Source of the DNA: Ktedonobacteria bacterium brp13
GTDB taxonomy: Bacteria > Chloroflexota > Ktedonobacteria > Ktedonobacterales > Ktedonobacteraceae
Direction of reading: 5' to 3'
Assembly (NCBI GenBank): GCA_015099395.1
Contig: AP024096.1
Location: 7,853,485-7,917,484 of the forward strand
DNA length: 64,000 bases
Positions 62,648 through 64,000 of this stretch are shown here, one piece after another. A model generated the notes under the pieces. That model did not search any database. It saw only the letters and a list, made by a program, of their open reading frames with translations, and was not told the origin of the DNA. The position numbers were made by a program, and so were the translations under genes. The stretch's first letter is position 1, and the number at the start of each line of letters is the position of its first letter.

Positions 62648-64000
62648 TTATTTATCGTTCTGGTCCCTTTGCAAAATATCAGGTAACTTTTCCTCAAGTT
62701 GTGGTCGGTTCAGATGTACCAGAGGGCGTTCGGCTGTCGAGAGCAATGGATCGAGTTCATCGCCTTCAATCAAATCCTGTTCAGGAGGTAGGAGAGGCTC
62801 AACTACTTGTTGCTGGTCTTGCGGGATGGTGTGACCGCTGTGGCTGATAGGATTGTGTCGTATACTTTTTCTACGTGTATGCTTTGCTGCCCAGGCATTC
62901 ATTGCCTCTTCGAGCGGGATCTCATAACCAGCCTTCATGCTCATATCCCATTTATACTGCATAATCTCAAAATAGGCCTGCATCGGGTTCTGGTGGTTGG
63001 TAAGGCGCTGGCGTAGGCGCAGGATCGTTGGAAGATGGTAGCGTTCGTACCAGTCATGTGCGGCTTCCTCGATACTGACAGGGCGTTCCTCGTTCTTTGA
63101 CATGATATCTCGATGCCCGAGGATGAGATTATAGAAGCGGCGTGCGTAGGGGCCTGGAATGGTAACATGCAGCATCTCATAGATACGTTGCTGATACCAG
63201 CCAGGTCTGGTAGGAAAGAGGCGACGTACTATCTCGCCAGCTCGTTCCACCAGCGGACTGCCAAGATCATTGAATGCCTGGAGAAAGCCTTCTGGCGTAT
63301 AGATCTCATTGAGGTTGATGGTATGCTGGTTCTTTGCCATAGCGTGATCTTTGCGTATGACACGATAGCGACCACAAAAATAGTTGTAATCTGCATCATC
63401 CAGCACCATCGTATCCTCGGGCAAGCCCTTTGCGATACGTAGATCCTCTGCCTGCCAGGCCAACGATTCGCCAAATTGTGCGAGATCCTGTTCGCGCAAT
63501 CCTTCACTGAGTTCGCCTGGGAAGAGCTCTGCCGTCTCCGCATCCGCCATGATTGCCGTAATGGTCTTGCCATCGATACGTATCAATGCGTTAGCTAATG
63601 AAGGGTCTCCCCAGTAGATGCCATGCTCGTGCATCGACACCATCAGTTTCGCTACCGCATCCAGCAGACGTTGCTTGATACGCCTGGTCAGGGGTAGACG
63701 GTAGAGTAGTACATGTGGAACGACGCGTGGAGCCAGGCGCGTTACAGTATAGCCGCGGTCGCCACTGATATAATCCCGCAGCCCTGGCATTCCAGGTATC
63801 TCCACAATGATTGGCGGTGCCTTCACAAGCACCGTTCCAACAGGGATGAGCGTAGGGATGCCACGTAGCGCGACCTCTTGAAGATTGCGTATCTCGCGCT
63901 CGGCCATACGTGGTGTTGTCTCTTTGATAGCGTAGCGCGATCCTGAGCGCTCGACGAAGATCACAGGATGGCGTGAGTCGCCTCGGCGTACAACCAGTAA
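62648..64000 (-). CDS. Kinase-like DUF4032 protein (5' truncated by window)
   Basis: The frame stays open to the right edge (about 450 residues visible), so the N-terminus is missing; a GTG at 63964 lies inside the conserved kinase strand and is not the start. The N-terminal part resembles a lipopolysaccharide-kinase/RIO-like fold: Y-A-I-K-E-T (ATP lysine), M-H-E-H-G-I-Y-W-G-D-P-S-L-A-N-A (catalytic loop) and M-A-D-A-E-T-A (metal loop, DxE type). The C-terminal part (H-D-W-Y-E-R-Y-H-L-P, Q-Y-K-W-D-M-S) fits DUF4032. A Pro/Glu-rich tail ends it. The substrate is unknown. Confidence 0.8.
   Translation of the reverse strand, partial: LLVVRRGDSRHPVIFVERSGSRYAIKETTPRMAEREIRNLQEVALRGIPTLIPVGTVLVKAPPIIVEIPGMPGLRDYISGDRGYTVTRLAPRVVPHVLLYRLPLTRRIKQRLLDAVAKLMVSMHEHGIYWGDPSLANALIRIDGKTITAIMADAETAELFPGELSEGLREQDLAQFGESLAWQAEDLRIAKGLPEDTMVLDDADYNYFCGRYRVIRKDHAMAKNQHTINLNEIYTPEGFLQAFNDLGSPLVERAGEIVRRLFPTRPGWYQQRIYEMLHVTIPGPYARRFYNLILGHRDIMSKNEERPVSIEEAAHDWYERYHLPTILRLRQRLTNHQNPMQAYFEIMQYKWDMSMKAGYEIPLEEAMNAWAAKHTRRKSIRHNPISHSGHTIPQDQQQVVEPLLPPEQDLIEGDELDPLLSTAERPLVHLNRPQLEEKLPDILQRDQNDK

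Overview
The window is a chromosomal stretch of about 52% G+C, densely packed with housekeeping and metabolic genes. The gene set suggests a Chloroflexota bacterium, most likely Ktedonobacteria. It combines a class II (B12-dependent) ribonucleotide reductase, RNase HIII, a DEDDh exonuclease/GIY-YIG fusion, an HspR-like MerR repressor beside dnaK, Q/P-rich zinc-ribbon membrane proteins, and stand-alone accA/accD. The lineage is an inference from gene content. No tRNA, rRNA, CRISPR array, phage or transposase gene was found.

Layout. 1-2.4 kb: 3' end of a penicillin-binding protein and, convergently, an HlyD/RND-type adaptor. 2.6-8.4 kb: a P450, then a corrinoid salvage block (cobC-like, cobS, cobU), then a cobalamin riboswitch controlling btuF and cobO. 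8.5-11.7 kb: HspR-like repressor and dnaK, each preceded by the same HAIR-like inverted repeat at a sigma70-type promoter. 11.8-19.3 kb (minus strand): accA, accD, ftsY, a small zinc-ribbon gene with a possible leader ORF/attenuator, prfB with a programmed +1 frameshift, and two membrane-anchored proteins of unknown role. 19.5-27.7 kb: rnhC, two alpha/beta hydrolases, the DEDDh/GIY-YIG protein, dcd, tmk and a PAP2-like membrane protein. 27.8-33.5 kb: TPR protein, MobA-like nucleotidyltransferase, larE, cysteine desulfurase, aminotransferase, DsbA-like protein. 33.6-38.7 kb: nrdJ divergent from cinA with tandem NrdR-box-like repeats between them, then an M50 protease. 38.8-48.9 kb: a leucine-degradation operon (liuB-liuC-liuD plus a beta-hydroxyacid dehydrogenase), glmU, a CNNM/CorC-type protein and HMG-CoA lyase. 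48.9-56.2 kb: S41 protease, infC, DUF255 protein, DinB-like protein, hsp20, tyrS. 56.3-64 kb: mtnP, SRP RNA, dnaX-ybaB-recR, recA and a truncated kinase-like DUF4032 protein.

How the parts fit. Corrinoid uptake, salvage and adenosylation (2.7-8.4 kb) would feed the adenosylcobalamin-dependent ribonucleotide reductase, and dcd/tmk act further along the same dNTP route. MCC alpha/beta, methylglutaconyl-CoA hydratase and HMG-CoA lyase form a nearly complete path from methylcrotonyl-CoA to acetyl-CoA plus acetoacetate.

The most unusual signals are: (i) an 81-bp palindromic repeat present twice, downstream of accA and recR, with the host gene's stop codon inside it; (ii) a leaderless 26-codon ORF overlapping a terminator-like hairpin ahead of the zinc-ribbon gene; (iii) divergent promoters of the liu operon and glmU sharing one 17-bp palindrome over both -10 boxes; (iv) enzyme-family members lacking catalytic residues (S41 Lys to Thr, DUF255 CxxC to SxxS, DsbA-like CPxC to CPxA); and (v) infC with a probable AUU start.
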